A stretch of DNA of 64,000 nucleotides from Phascolarctos cinereus (GCF_002099425.1 NW_018344216.1:685501-749500), one strand, 5' to 3'; positions 20,432 through 32,912 are shown, counted from the stretch's first letter. Notes: generated by a model from the letters alone, not told the origin. Made by a program: numbers and translations.

Positions 20432-20610
20432 TGACTTTGAATGCATGCTAACTGTGCAACTCTGGGTAAGTCATTTAACTTCTCAGTAGGAGCTCTCTAA
20501 AATTATAAGTTTTAGAAAAAGTGTCACCCAGCATTGGTAGAGAGAGTTTTCTCCCTTGGAAATTCCCTATGCCAACGAAATCACAGATCCAATCCTTATC
20601 CCTATGTGTA
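20432..20610 (+). repeat. THER2-like tRNA-derived SINE 3' part
   Basis: Landmarks: gtgcaactctgggtaagtcatttaacttctcag, gctctctaaaattataag, gcattggtagagagagtttt, ttccctatgccaacgaaatcacagatcc. The GA tract sits inside or immediately before its head. Confidence 0.55.
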
Positions 20611-20720
20611 TATATGTGTGTGTATGTATTCTTATATATCTATGTACATATGCTTATATACAAGCATGTGTATTAACATATATACACCTACTTATATGTG
20701 TGTAGATAAATATACATTTG
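20611..20720. repeat. TA/TG-rich simple repeat
   Basis: Irregular (TATG)/(TATA) low-complexity DNA next to the SINE end, probably an expanded tail. Confidence 0.7.
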
Positions 20721-20729
20721 TCCCCATCC

Positions 20730-22985
20730 TTTAAATACAGAAATACTGTTGCCTATCGAGAGTCAATGAGTGTATGTGTGTATGTATGATCATTTTTTCA
20801 TATCAATTATATGCAGCTATTTGGGATACTTGGAAGAAGAATGAAAATGAGAGGCATTTCTTGTTCCTCAGTTAAAATACCTGGGAAGACCATATGATTT
20901 TTTGATGCTTTTCCAGGATCAGTAACTAATAAGAAACCAACAGATGGGAGCTTGGGCCCTTTGCCAGTCATATCAAGGGATTTCCAAAGGGCCTACCAAG
21001 AGAAGTGCTTATAATTTTGCCTCCAAAGAACTTAGGTTTTACTCAGTTAAGTTATTATGTTTTGTGGGTTTTAGGGTATATTTATGCAATATAGTTAATT
21101 TATGTGCCCTCTTCTGGCACTAAAATATTAATTCATGCCATTAAAACATATTCCATTTATCTTACAACTTCAAAGAATAACGGCTATGTCTATTTAGGGC
21201 TCTTTCCATGAGTGCAAACCAGTACACATTTACCAATAAATTATATACTTAGGTGAAACCCAAGGGAAAATCATAAGATACTACAGTACTTATCCTTTAT
21301 GCTTTATGCTGTGGACATTTTAGAGAAATTAAGATGCATGTGTTAATTTGATATAAATCTACATGAATTACATAGCTATATAATTAGCACCTAGAGGTTC
21401 TTTGACAAATTTTCTTCCTCCTGCTTCAGCTCCAGAGCCAATTCTAAAACAGTCTTTGGGAGGAGAAGGCTTTCTAATTAGGTACTCTTTCTTAACTAAA
21501 TAACTGAGCAAATCGGTTGATTGTAACAGCCTCTGGGAGAGAAAAGAGAAAAATGGTAACGTCTTCATTTGGGGAACAATATGCTCATGGTGAAGAGCAA
21601 CTCGAGAGGGGGATTGGTACAAAGTTGAGAGAGAGAATTGAAAAAGACACCTTCAGTTCGATATCCTTTGGGGGGAATTCTGTAATGAGCTCTCACTGGA
21701 ACCTAGGCAGGGATTTTGGTGTCTGTGTTTATTTAATGGTAATCTCAAAGGGTTCATTCTAGTTCACATGCTCTGCTTCATTTAGACCTCTGGGGAACCA
21801 TGAAAGAAAAATAGACCAGGCTGGAATTTTACTCCAAAAAAATAAATCTCTGCCCTTATGTGTCCACAGAGCTTGTTCACTTGACATTGCCATTGGGACT
21901 GAAGAACGGCTCCAAGATAGGCCAACCTACCATCTGAAAGGATCTTTTCAGCAGTTCCAGCTTCCCCTATGGATCATATTTAAATTCTACATCTGACCCA
22001 GCTGCACATGGAAATTTCAAGGGCTTGTGTGCTCAGCTACAGGTTTAATTATTCCCACATGCTATTTATCATTTAAATATTTTAGGACTAAAATTCAGGA
22101 TGCTGAAGGGCTCTCTGGGTTTTCCAGAAGAGTTTCTTGGATGATTTAATCAATCATAATGTTCTGCCCTCTATACTTGTGGACTAATTAAGTAGCTCAT
22201 CTGAGAGAAATACCCGGGTTCAGAGGGCATGGCTAATCCAGTCTTCAAAGAACAGGAAAATAAGAATAACACATGGAATTAGGAGATAAATGAATAGTGA
22301 ATGATGCCAGCTATTCCGCCCATAAACTGGGTCATGGCTCTTCTTTCCTCCTTGTGTGTTGCTTGGCTTTCTTCATATTTAGGATGAGGGACAAACCAAA
22401 AGAAGAAAACGAGCCAGAAGAATGAAAATAGACTTTAAAAGCCATGGTGGATTTGAAAGAAGAGCACTATGGAAACTCGGCATTGCAGGCTGATGTGGCT
22501 GAGTTTACAAATACAGTATGTGTCTCAAGACAAATGTTCTCTTAGCAAAAGTTTTTATTTCACTGCAAAATCAGAAAAGGAGACAAGGCTGCTTCTAAAG
22601 GGAAAGGAATTCTTTCCCACTCATAATCCTTGCATCCCAGTTATTATGCACATCAGCAGAACATCCTCACTAAGAGGCCAACCATGCAGGACTGTCTTCT
22701 ATGATCAGTATAAGCAAAAGGATATGAAGCATCCAGTGGGAATACTGGGAATTTTCTACTCTGAGATATTGAAAAAGATGCTTCCATCTTTGATGCTTCT
22801 CCATCTTTGTGGATTCTTGAGATCAGGTTTGATCAGTCAGCTTTATTTAGTTATATTTCAAAAATATATAGCATAGAAACAATAATAATATTGGCTAGCA
22901 TGGAAGTCAACATTTTGTAAAAATGAATATAAAGAATCATAATTACATATAACTGGAAATATACTATTAAACATAATAGCTAATA
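20730..22985. other. About 2.2 kb without recognised repeat or gene
   Basis: No interspersed repeat recognised. The longest frame is 22469-22876 (plus, 135 codons); it has no domain I can name, no Kozak-like context and no splice evidence. The low repeat content compared with the flanks is the only notable property. Confidence 0.45.
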
Positions 22986-22991
22986 TTTGTA

Positions 22992-22993
22992 TG

Positions 22994-23029
<36 letters not shown>
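22992..23029. repeat. (TA)n microsatellite
   Basis: About 18 TA units abutting the 3' side of an antisense MIR/THER1 SINE. Confidence 0.95.
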
Positions 23030-23031
<2 letters not shown>

Positions 23032-23034
23032 CAT

Positions 23035-23262
23035 TATATGTAGCACTGTAAGGTTTGCAAAACACTTTATATACATTGCCATTATAGCCTCACACCAGCC
23101 CTGTGAGATAGATGTTATTATATCGCCATGTTATTCAAGAAGAAACTAAAGTTGAAAGGGGTTAAGTGACTTACCCAGGGTCACATACTTCATAAAAATT
23201 AAATGCACAATTTGAATTCAGGTTTTCTTGACTCCAAATTCAACATGTTATCCACTGCACCA
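23035..23262 (-). repeat. MIR/THER1-type SINE
   Basis: Antisense landmarks: gtaaggtttgcaaaacactttatatac, ccagccctgtgagatagatg, gtgacttacccagggtcacata, tttgaattcaggttttcttgactcc, tatccactgcaccaac. Confidence 0.75.
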
Positions 23263-23282
23263 ACAAGAGTAAAATAAATGAA

Positions 23283-23553
23283 AATAATAATAATAGTTAA
23301 CATTTATATAATGTCTACTATATTCCAGGCATTGTGGTTAAGCACTTCATATTATTATCTCATATGATTCTCAGAACAGCCCTGGGAAGTAGGTACTATT
23401 ATTATCCCTATATTACAGATGAGGAAACTAAGACAAACAAAACTTAAGTGACTCACCCAGGATCACACAACTAGTAAGTAACAGAGGCCGCATTTGAACT
23501 CAGGTCTTTGTGACTCCAGGCTGAGAGCTCTAGCCACGGCCTCAACTTGCTGC
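23283..23553 (-). repeat. MIR/THER1-type SINE
   Basis: Antisense landmarks: taatagttaacatttatataatgt, ccaggcattgtggttaagcac, attacagatgaggaaactaag, gtgactcacccaggatcacacaactagtaag, gaactcaggtctttgtgactcc. It lies 20 bases from the preceding copy in the same orientation. Confidence 0.8.
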
Positions 23554-23916
23554 CTGAAAAAGCTCTCTCTCTGCCTACAGAAGGAGTCTGTGTTTCCCTC
23601 ATCCTCAAAAAACATTGTTTTATCCACCCATCCCTGATGGCTATCATCTCACATCTATTCTCCTTTTTCTGACTAAACTCTTTGAGGAGGTCATTGTCTT
23701 TCAGTGCCTTTCCTCTTAGTCCCTTCTTAACTCTCTCCAGGCTGGTTTCTGACCTTAACCTTCAACTGAAACTGCTCTCCCAATGATGTCTTGATTGCAA
23801 AATTAATAGTCTTTTTCAATCATCATCCTTCTTGCCCTTTCTGTAGACTCTGACATTGTCAATCACCCTAATCTCCTTGATTTTTTTTTCTTTCTAGGTT
23901 TTTGAGACATTGTCCT

Positions 23917-24163
23917 AGCAGCGTGTTGATAAATGATTACAAAACTGTCTCCCTGAAAAAGAATATACGTGTGACATACTTTTAAGTTTAATTTGTATTA
24001 TTAACATTTTCTCCATCATTTTCTTAGATCTAGACAATCAACAAAATAGTCAATTATGCCTCCTTTTGTAGTATTTGCTCATTTCTGAGGTATAAATGCT
24101 CATGGTGAAAATTTAATGACTGGCTCCCACAAGCAGATAGGAGATGGCGCCAGTACACCACTG
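23917..24163 (+). mobile_element. Dispersed hAT-like nonautonomous repeat, copy 2, inserted in L2
   Basis: Both ends can be set because L2 surrounds it. The left end reads CAGCGTGTTGATAAATG. The right end reads GCGCCAGTACACCACTG, whose reverse complement CAGTGGTGTACTGG resembles the left end, giving short hAT-style CAGTG terminal inverted repeats. Flanks ttgtcct and ctgctct differ only by transitions and both match the same L2 bases, as expected for a 7-8 bp target-site duplication. There is no coding capacity (~247 bp). Confidence 0.55.
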
Positions 24164-24934
24164 AGCTGCTCTCTCCTAGTTCTCTTCCTGCCTGTCTGAC
24201 CACTCCTTCTTAGTCTCCTGTGCTGGATCTTTTTCTAGGTCATGTCCATTAATGTGGGTATACTCCAAGGCTTTCTCCTGGGTCCTCTTCTCTTCTCCTT
24301 CTATAATATTTCACTTGATGATCTCATCAGCTCCCATGGATTAAACTATCATTTCTATGCAGATGATTGATTCTCAGATTTATTTGTCCAGCCCTGGCCT
24401 CTCTTCTAACCTCTAATGTCACATCTCCAACTGCTGATTAGACCCCTCTAACCAGATATCTAGTAGATGTCTTAAACTCAGCATATCTAAAATTGAACTC
24501 ATTATCTTTTCTCCCAAACCATCCCCTCTTCTTAAATTCACTATTACTATGGAGGTCACTATCATCCTCCCACTCCTCCAGGCTCAACCCAGGCATCATT
24601 CCCAACTTATCACTCTTTCTCACTTCCCATATCCAATTAGAGGTCGAGACCTGGCAAATTTAATTTCCTAACATAATTCAAATATACTCCCTTCTCTCCT
24701 TTGACACTGCTGCCACTACCTGGTCCAAACCCTTATCACCTCACACCTGGACAATTGCAATAGTCCCAAGTGGTTGGTTTCTTAACCTCAAGCTGCTCCC
24801 CACTCCACTCCATTTTCCACCAGTGACCCTGGCCTCCTTGCTGTTCCTTGCATTCCATCTCCCAACTCTGGCTATTTTCACTGGCAATGCTATGCATCTG
24901 GAACTTTCTCCCACCTTATCTTCACCTTAGCTTC

Positions 24935-25020
24935 TGACACTTAATAGGTGTGTGACTCTAGGCAAGTCATTTAACTGACATTTGCCTCAGTTTCTTTACC
25001 TGTAAAATAAAGATAATGTA
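24935..25020 (+). repeat. MIR fragment nested in L2
   Basis: tgacacttaataggtgtgtgactctaggcaagtcatttaac followed by cagtttctttacctgtaaaataaagataat is the MIR central region. L2 sequence resumes right after (ttgcccttcaagatccaactcaaatttcacc). Confidence 0.65.
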
Positions 25021-25094
25021 GCACCCATTTGCCCTTCAAGATCCAACTCAAATTTCACCTCTCCACTGCACTACTTACCTGACCCCCCTCATCA

Positions 25095-28000
25095 TTTCTT
25101 ATGGCACAATAGTGTTTCATCACAATCACAGACCATGACTTGTTCAGCCATTCTCTAATTGATGAACATCCTCTCAATTTATAAATCTTTGCTACCACAA
25201 AAAGAGTTGCTATAACTACTTCTGTACATATAGATCCTTTTCACTTTTTTTAAAATCTCTTTGGGATATAGGCCCTGTAGTGGTACTGTTGAGTCAAAGG
25301 GTATCCACAGTTTTATAACCCTGTAGGTATAGTTCCAAGTTGCTATCGAGAATGGTAGGGTCAGTTCACAATTTCAGCAACAACACATTAGTGTCCCAGT
25401 TTTTCTACGTCTTCTCCAACATTTGTCACTTTCCTTTTCTGTCACATTAGTGAAACTGACAGGTGTAAGGTGGTACTGCAGTACAGTTTTCATTTGTATC
25501 CCTCCAATCAATAGTAATTTAGAGCATTTTTCCATATCGATAGCTTTGATTTCTTTGTCTGAAAACTGCCTGTTCATATCTTTTGCCCATTTATCAACTG
25601 AGAAATAACTTGTATTCTTATAAATTTGACTCAATTATCTATATATTTGAGAAATGAAGCCTTTATCAGAGGCTGTAAAATTTCCCTCCCAGTTTTCTGC
25701 TTTCCTGCTGATCTTGGCTGCACTGGTTTTATTTCTGCAAATCTTTTTTTAATTTAATGTAATAAAAATCATGAATTTTACATTCCGTTATGTTCTCTAT
25801 CTCTTGTTCGATCATAAATTCTTCCTTTATCCATAGTCTTGCCAGGTAAACTATTCCATTCTCCCCAAATTTGTTTATGATACCACCCTTTAACCTGAAT
25901 CCATTCTGACTTGACTTTGGTATTCAATGTGAGATGTTAGTCTATACCTAGTTTCTGCCAGATTACTTTCTAGTCTTCCCAGCAGTTTTTGTCAGATAGT
26001 GATTTCTTGTCCCAAAAGCTTGGATCTTTGTGGCACAGTGGATAGAATGCCAGGCCTGGAGTCAGAAACACTCATCTTTCTGAGTTCAAATCTGGCCTCT
26101 GACACTTACTAGTTTGTTTACCTTGGTTTCTTCATCTGTAAAAATGAGCTGGAGGTAGAAATGACAAACCGTTCCAGTATCTTTGCCAAAAAAAATCCCA
26201 AATGGGGTCACAAAGAGTTAACAGGACTAAAATGATTCAACCACAGCAACAAAATAGATTGCTATGGTCATTTACTACTGTTTATTGTATACCTTATCTA
26301 TTCCACTGATCCATCACTTTATTTCTTAGACAGTACCAGATCGTTTTGATGATTATTGTTTTATAATACAGTTTAAAATCTGGTATAGCTAGGCCACCTT
26401 CCCTTGCATTTTTAAATTTTTGACCTTTTGTTCTTCCAGGTGAATTTTGTTATTATTTTTTCTAGCTCTATAAAATAATTTTTGGTAGTTTTATTGGTAT
26501 GCCACTGAATAAGTAAATTAATTTAGGTAGAATTGTCATTTTTATTGTATTGGCTCAACCTACCCATGAGTATTTAATATTTTTTCAGTTGTTTAGATCT
26601 GACCTTATTTGTGTGAAAAGGGTTTAGCAATTGTGTTACTATAGTTCCTGAATTTGTCTTGGCAGGTAGACTCCCAAGTATTTTATACTGTCTGTCGTTA
26701 TTTTAAGTGGAATTTCTCTTTCTATCTCTGGACTTTGTTGGCAACAGGGAAATGCTGATGATTTATGTGGGTTTGTTTTATATCCTACAACTTTGCTAAA
26801 GTGTTAATTATCTCAACTAGTTTTTTAGTTGATTCTCTAGGTATTACCATCACATCACTTGCAAAGAGCGATAGTTTTGTTTTCTCACTGCCTATTCTAA
26901 TTCCTTCAGTTTCTTTTTCTTCTCTTACTGCTAAAGCTAACATTTCTAGTACAATATTGAATGATAGTGGCAATAATGGTCATCCTTGTTTCACCCCTGA
27001 TCTTATTGGGAAAACTTCTAGCTTATCCCCATTACAGATAATACTTGCTGATGGTTTTAGACAGATCTACTTACCATTTTACGGAAAGTTCCATTTATTC
27101 CTATGCTTTCTAGTGATTTTAATAGGAATGAGTCTTGTATTTTATCAAAAGTGTTCTCTGCATCCATTGAAATAATCATATGGTTACTATTGGTTTTGTT
27201 ATTGAAATGGCTGATTATGCTGATAGTTTTCCTAATGTTGAAACAGCTTTGCATCCCTGGTATAAATCTCACCTGGTCATAGTATATAGTCCTTGTCACA
27301 TATTGCTGTAATAATCCTTGACAGTATTTTATTTAAAAATGTTGCCTCAATATTTATTAGGGAAATTGGTCTATAGTTTTCTTTCTCTGCTGTTGCTCTT
27401 CCTAGTTTAGGTATTAGCATCATATTTGTTTCATAAAAGAAACTTGGAAGGACTTCTTCTTTGTCAATTTTTCCAAATAGTTTATATAGTATTAGAATTA
27501 ATTGGTCTTTAAATGTTTGGTAGAATTCACTTGTGAATCCATTTGGTCCTGGGTATTTTTTTTTCTTAGCAAATTCATTGATGGCTTATTTAATTTCTTT
27601 TTGTAAGATAGGGTGATTTAAATATTGTATTTCCTCTTCTGTTAATCTAGGCAATTTATATTTTTGTAAACATCCATTTCACTTGGATTGTTAGATTTAT
27701 TGGCATATAATTGGGCAAACCAGCTCCTAATAATTACTTTAATGTCAGTTAAATTGGTGGTGGATTCACCCTTTTCATTTTTGGTACTGGTAATTTCTTT
27801 CTTTTTTTTTAAATCAAACTAACCAATGGTTTATCTAATTTATTGTTTCTTTTTTCATAAAACCAACTCCTAGTTTTATTTATTAGTTTAATGGTTTTCT
27901 TACTTTCAATTTATTAATTTCTCCTTTGATTTTCAGGATTTCCAGTTTGGCATTTAATTGGGAATTTTTAATTTGTTCTTTTTCAATTTTTTTTTAGTTG

Positions 28001-28480
28001 CATGCCCAATTCATTGACCTCTTCTTTCTCTATTTTATTGATATTAACATTTAGAGATATACATTTCCCCCTAAGTACTGCTTTGGCTGCATCCCATACA
28101 TTTTGGTATGCTGTCACTCTCTTTAATAAAATTATTGATTTTTTTCTATAATTTGTTCTTTGATCCATTCATTCTTTAAGATTATATTATTTACTTACAA
28201 TTTGTTTTTAATCTATGTTTCCATGGCCCTTTATTGAATGTAATTGTCATTACACTATGACCTGAAAAGATGCATTTAATGTTTCTGCTTTTCTGCATTT
28301 GGTTATGAGGTTTTAATACATGGTCAGTTTTTGTGTAGGTGCCTTGTACTACTGAGAAAAGATATATTCCTTTCTATTCCCATTCCGTTTTCTCCAGAGG
28401 TCTATCATATTTAACTTTTCTAAAAATTGCATTCATCTCCTTATCCTATTTCTTATTTAATTGGTTTTAAAATGTTAAAT
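25095..28480 (-). mobile_element. L1-type LINE, 3' UTR and ORF2 3' two-thirds
   Basis: The largest single element of the window. Its 3' end is at about 25095 and its 5' truncation near 28480. The antisense 3' UTR includes tagtgtcccagtttttctacg and gatttctttgtctgaaaactgcctgttc. Reverse transcriptase remnants on the minus strand include IRKTISIISHF and MIISMDAENTFDKIQD (27299-27057), and EKTKLSLFASDVMVIPRESTKK (26973-26785). The catalytic FADD box has become FASD (about 26865-26854). Many stops and shifts; not functional. A MAR1 copy interrupts it. The plus-strand frame at 26765-27175 is an antisense shadow. Confidence 0.85.
26022..26252 (+). mobile_element. MAR1-type CORE-SINE nested in the L1 3' UTR
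   Basis: tttgtggcacagtggatagaatgccaggcctggagtcag, then gagctggaggtagaaatgacaaaccg, then gggtcacaaagagtt and a (CAA)-type tail. L1 sequence flanks both sides (gatttcttgtcccaaaagc / agattgctatggtcatttac), with about 15 bases of L1 lost at the junction. Confidence 0.8.
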
Positions 28481-28722
28481 TAATTCATTTGAACTGTGAC
28501 CACTCATGAACATATGGCAAAATCATATAATGAATGATCTTCTCTCTATAGAATTCTGGTGATAAATCTTATATTCAAAATGTCTATATGAGAATCTTTC
28601 AACAGCAAATTGAGTTTTTATATAGAGAAAAAAAAGACTTTTAAAATATGCTTTTGTATCACTAGTATCCTACCCTTAGACTCATTCAGTTAAGTACATT
28701 TAACCCCTTATTACTGGTATGG
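28481..28722. other. No recognised feature
   Basis: Unclassified spacer between the L1 and a MAR1. Confidence 0.4.
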
Positions 28723-28724
28723 CA

Positions 28725-28991
28725 GGGCAGCTAGATGGCACAGTGGACAGAGTGTGTGTGTGGGGGGGCCTGGAATCAGAAAGACTTATTTTCCTGAGTT
28801 CAGATCTGGCCTCAGATACTTACTAGCTGTGTGGTCCTGGGCAGGTCGCTGAATCCTATTTGCCTCAGTTTTCTCATCTGTAAAATGAGCTGGAGAAGGA
28901 AATGGCAAACCACCCCAGTATCTCTGCCAAGGAAACCTCAAATGGGGTCACAAAGAGTCAGACATACCTGAAAAACGACTGAACAACAACA
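28725..28991 (+). mobile_element. MAR1-type CORE-SINE with an internal GT-rich expansion
   Basis: gggcagctagatggcacagtgg head, full core and (CAA) tail. An extra gtgtgtgtgtggggggg stretch near 28754-28770 replaces the usual short link before cctggaatcag. Confidence 0.85.
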
Positions 28992-28994
28992 TTG

Positions 28995-30780
28995 TTGTAG
29001 CAACAGTATCCAAGCTCATTTCCCCTATAATTTCCATATGTATGTAATAGGTGGTGTCTTTGCATGTAATCTCCTTGGCACTGCCTTTCTGTATTCCCTA
29101 AAAATCTACTTAGGACTTAAGTTCAACTTACCCTTATCTCAAACCCACCTCCTATTATGTTCTCTTATTTAGAACCAGTAAATTGCTTAGACTTCAGATT
29201 ATGGTCAACACAAAAATAAAGTATTTAAAACAGCAAGCTTCTAATGTAAAGAAAATATATCAACAGCAAAGCACTTCTAATACTTGTGGCCCCAAATAAA
29301 CCACTTCCTCTCCCAACTGCCAATGGGTAGGGAGTTAAACGTCTGGGAATGCTCCTGTCAGGAAAGTAAAAAATGTTGGGACAAGAACTTGCCCATCGTC
29401 TCAGAAACAATCATCCTTGGGATCTAGAAGCCATTGCTGACTTGACAAAAATACACTGACTTTTCTGGACTAAAGCCTTGCTCAAAGTCTGTAAGGGAGA
29501 AGAGAACATGGAGTGCCCAAGCCAGGCATCAAATGCAGCAATGAAATGTCCTAGTGCTACATTAGTATTACTTCACCAGTATCCAATGTCCAACCTTAGC
29601 AGGAGAGGAGGAGGACATCCCCAAACCCTTCAGCCAGATCTGTCATGGTTCACTATTTTTCTTTCCTATTTCCTCCTTCTCTGTCTTTCTCCCAGAAGGC
29701 TCTTCAAAACTTTGGTAAAACTGTCTCAGAACCTGTGCTTATCTAACCAAAATCTATAGTGGGGCCGCTTCATCAGCTGTCATTAGACTCATATTGTCAA
29801 GAAGAAATGGAGACATTAAGAATTACCAAGTAATATTTGATAGCTATTACAGATAATTTGGAAAATTTGAGCCTAATCTCTTTTTTTTCGTCATTTCATT
29901 TAGGTTGTTCAATTGACTTTGCCAATGGAGACATGAGTTGTGTTGTCTACACACTGAAACCTCTATATCTATTCAGTCCTAGACAAAGAATCATTTAATT
30001 CATTGGAGGAGTAAAAGGTCAAACAAGGTTTGGTTTGGGTATTTTTTTTTAACATGACATAGACAAAACAAATAATGCCTTGGTTGACTTCCCCACCTCC
30101 TTTTCATCTGAATGTTTTCTTGTCATATAGACATTCCTAAAGGCTCAGTTTCCTAGCGTGGTGAATTCCTTCACTTTGGGAAGTGGTAATTTGATTCTTT
30201 TAACTGGCTGATTAAATTAAAAAGAGAACCAGGGAAAATAAATTTAGGAGTGCTTTTTCCACAGTTTAAACTTTAGAAATAGGAGTATAACTCAAGGTTT
30301 AGTTGACATGGTTCTTGTAAGGAGGTCTTTGACAACTGTCTGTAATTAGCTTTTGTTGAATTAGCAGAACCAGATCCCACCCTTCCATTACAGGTCTTGG
30401 AGCCAGGGCTACCTCTCACTGGCGTCCCCAGAGCTTTCTTTGTATTCCTTTTCACCTTCTCTGGCCCAGAAGTCCACAGGCTTTTCCCATATCCCTTTTA
30501 TCCAAATTTGTTCTCAGGAAAGTTTATGATATACTCATTCATACCAAGGTGTTCCCTTTCCCTATCTTATCTGTTTGCTAGTTTTGTTTTTGTTTTTTGT
30601 ATTAAAAAGAGACTTAAACACAAGGTTTGATTTGGGTGGGAGAGAATTAAGAGGAGAAGGGAATGTCAACAGCCTCCCTTTTCTCCCCACTTTCCCTCCC
30701 CCTCAAAAACATAATAACACCTTCTCTCAAGTTAAGCATTGTTAGGATCATAGATCTTTTAAGACGTCTTTGCTGTTTCA
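28995..30780. other. About 1.8 kb without recognised repeat or gene
   Basis: No interspersed repeat recognised. A few frames of 60-93 codons exist on both strands; none shows a domain or splice context I can support. Confidence 0.45.
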
Positions 30781-30784
30781 ACAG

Positions 30785-31130
30785 AGGCAGGCTGATTTAG
30801 TGGAGAGACCACTGGACTAAGAAGGGGAAGGCTTGGGGTCAAGTTCTGGTTTCCTGATTCTTCTACTAACTTCGTGACCTTTGGCAAGTCTTGTCATCCT
30901 TGTACAATCAAGCGATGAACTAGATCAGAAACTCATAACTTTTCCTGTATCATGGATGCTCTCCCCCTGCCCCGAATCTTTAATGCATAAAATAAAATAT
31001 AAGATTACAAAGGAAACCATTGTTATTGAATTACAATTATAGCAACATTTTTTTTTAAGTTCCCTACCACAGGTTAAGAATCCCTGGACTTAAAGATCCC
31101 TAATATCTCTTTCAGCTCCAACAACCTAAG
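30785..31130 (+). repeat. MIR-family SINE, interrupted by a hAT-like element
   Basis: MIR left part 30785-30925: agtggagagaccactggac, ttctactaacttcgtgacctttggcaagtc, gatgaactagat. The right part resumes at 31087: agatccctaatatctctttcagctcc, the usual end that follows gactagatgat in this SINE type. Confidence 0.6.
30926..31086 (+). mobile_element. hAT-like nonautonomous DNA transposon nested in MIR
   Basis: 161 bp. The left end CAGAAACTCATAACTT and the reverse complement of the right end, CAGGGATTCTTAACCT, agree at 11 of 16 positions. The body includes ttaatgcataaaataaaatataagattacaaaggaaacc, which I associate with a mammalian hAT-type MER element. The flanking octamers aactagat (30918-30925) and gacttaaa (31087-31094) would be a decayed 8 bp duplication. 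Confidence 0.6.
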
Positions 31131-32912
31131 GATGAAGGTTAGAGCTGAAATGGGCATTGCATCTAAATACAAAGGAGAAATTCCCAGCACAGTCTTTCCT
31201 TAAAGAGACCAAGATGTCATTAGTAATTGTCTTTCTGGCACTATCAATTTCCCATAGTTATCCCTTGTAGAATTAAGAGAATATGAGATTGTCTCACAGT
31301 TACCCTTTTCCTCCTCCAAGTTCCCACCCCTTGAAAGTCTTGGGCCACTGCCCACCAACATTATATATGTAAAACAATGCTTTGCCAAGGGTCTCTGCTA
31401 AGGAATCTTTAAATGAATAAAGCACATTTTTTTGAAAGGGAATTAACCAGTAAAAATGCCCATTGAGAGCCTTTTAACATGACGTCTGTAATTTCCCAAA
31501 CCAAAACTTGTGATCCTATCACAACTGGCATTTACTCAAATTTATTAACACATGGATAGTTTTGGTTTTTCTGTGTGGATTCAAGTAAACATTATTACAT
31601 TAACTGCTGATTCTATAAAACAAAGGCTTGATACTACTTTACTTCAACTTAGACCAAGAAAAAAAGAGGAGGACTCCAATAAGGCTATCTCTGCCAAATT
31701 TACAGACATATTTTAAAATTAAAAGTAACTTGTAGCAGAACCCAGCACGACTTGAAATATTTTTGTAGCAAGAAAAAAAAGAATTTAAAACACATTTCTT
31801 GTTTTAAGAAAACCTATCCCTAGAGTATTGGTAACTTACATGTGTGAAAAGGAAACAAAACAATATGTAAGCCAAGAATGGACTTGTCATTTCCAAAAGC
31901 AAATGAATTACAAAAAGCAAATGCAGCAATTTAACAGTGAAAAGTAAACCTGATTTTAATAAATATATTTCATTTTCATGGTCCCTGAGATACTTGTTTC
32001 TGAGCATGTGGGCTTTGCCTCAGCTGCTTTCCTTCAACTACAGTGACACAGCCTGAGTTCCCTGCCATAAGGGCCTCTTGACATATCTGATAAACATCAA
32101 CCTTTCTTTCTTGTTTTTGGTGAATTGAACTCTTGGCTCAGGAGTGAGCTGGGGGAAGGAGGAAGGAAATCCATTTAAAAGAAACAAGACTAAAATTTTT
32201 GTTCTTAGTTTTAAATGATGAGGAATGCTGATTACCCAGATTATGACATGCAGTTGGATAGTCAACCCATTAAGCCAATGAATCAGAACATGTATCTTGG
32301 AGAAGTACTGTCTACAGAAAATGAGGCAAGCCCAGGAGAGGGCAAACTGCATTGCATTTGAGAAATTATACAACATTTGCAAGCCTCCCAACCTGCTCCC
32401 AGAAACAAAATCCCCTTTTAAAAAAATCATTCATATTGGTCCAGAGGTATTATATATGTGGTAGCAAGTCATTGAACAGTACAATCTTCAAAGAATCAAA
32501 ACTGTGGATGACCCCCAGGGCAGTGGAAAGATGCATGGTAGGTATAAGTAGGCTGCAGTATATGCAATGAGATCTCATGTGTAAATGGTGGCATAAGGGA
32601 TTAGCATCCAGGAAATACATGATTAGAAAAGGAGGTGGGCTGCTCATGGGGGATAACAAATGAACTGGCCTGGCATGGCACTGATAGTAATAAATGTGGA
32701 AAGAAATAGAAGAAGGCCTCCATAGATCATCTACACAGTATTTAAGAAAGGACATGGATTGAACATAGAGGATGAGAAGGTATGAGAAGGCATGTATGGG
32801 CTGTAATCTATGCCAGTGGAGGCAATCTCATATCCATGGAATCATGGGTCTACTGATACACTAAATTTTAGGTTCTGAAAGAGAGCAGGAGCATGCAAAA
32901 GTATAATATTAA
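31131..32912. other. About 1.8 kb without recognised repeat or gene
   Basis: No repeat family recognised. A minus-strand open frame (32430-32038, 131 codons with stop) and one at 32755-32450 show no recognisable domain. Confidence 0.45.

Larger units (their letters stand above)
23565..25090 (+). mobile_element. L2 LINE ORF2 relic with two insertions
   Basis: Plus-strand L2 from upstream of the reverse transcriptase core (catccctgatggctatcatctcac, actaaactctttgagg) through ggtcctcttctcttctcc, cttgatgatctcatcagctcccatgg, ttctatgcagatgat (FYADD; YADD at 24356-24367, followed directly by a stop), aactcattatcttttctcccaaacc, cacacctggacaattgcaatagtcc and ctgcactacttacctgacc. A hAT-like element (23917-24163) and a MIR piece (24935-25020) interrupt it. 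The frame is broken many times. Confidence 0.75.

Noticed and set aside
26765-27175. Plus-strand frame of 136 codons
   Set aside because: Antisense to the L1 reverse transcriptase region on the minus strand; the minus strand carries the real family motifs.
29880-29970. Possible exon after ttcatttag at about 29905
   Set aside because: A splice-acceptor-like sequence exists, but the following frames are closed quickly and no donor site follows.
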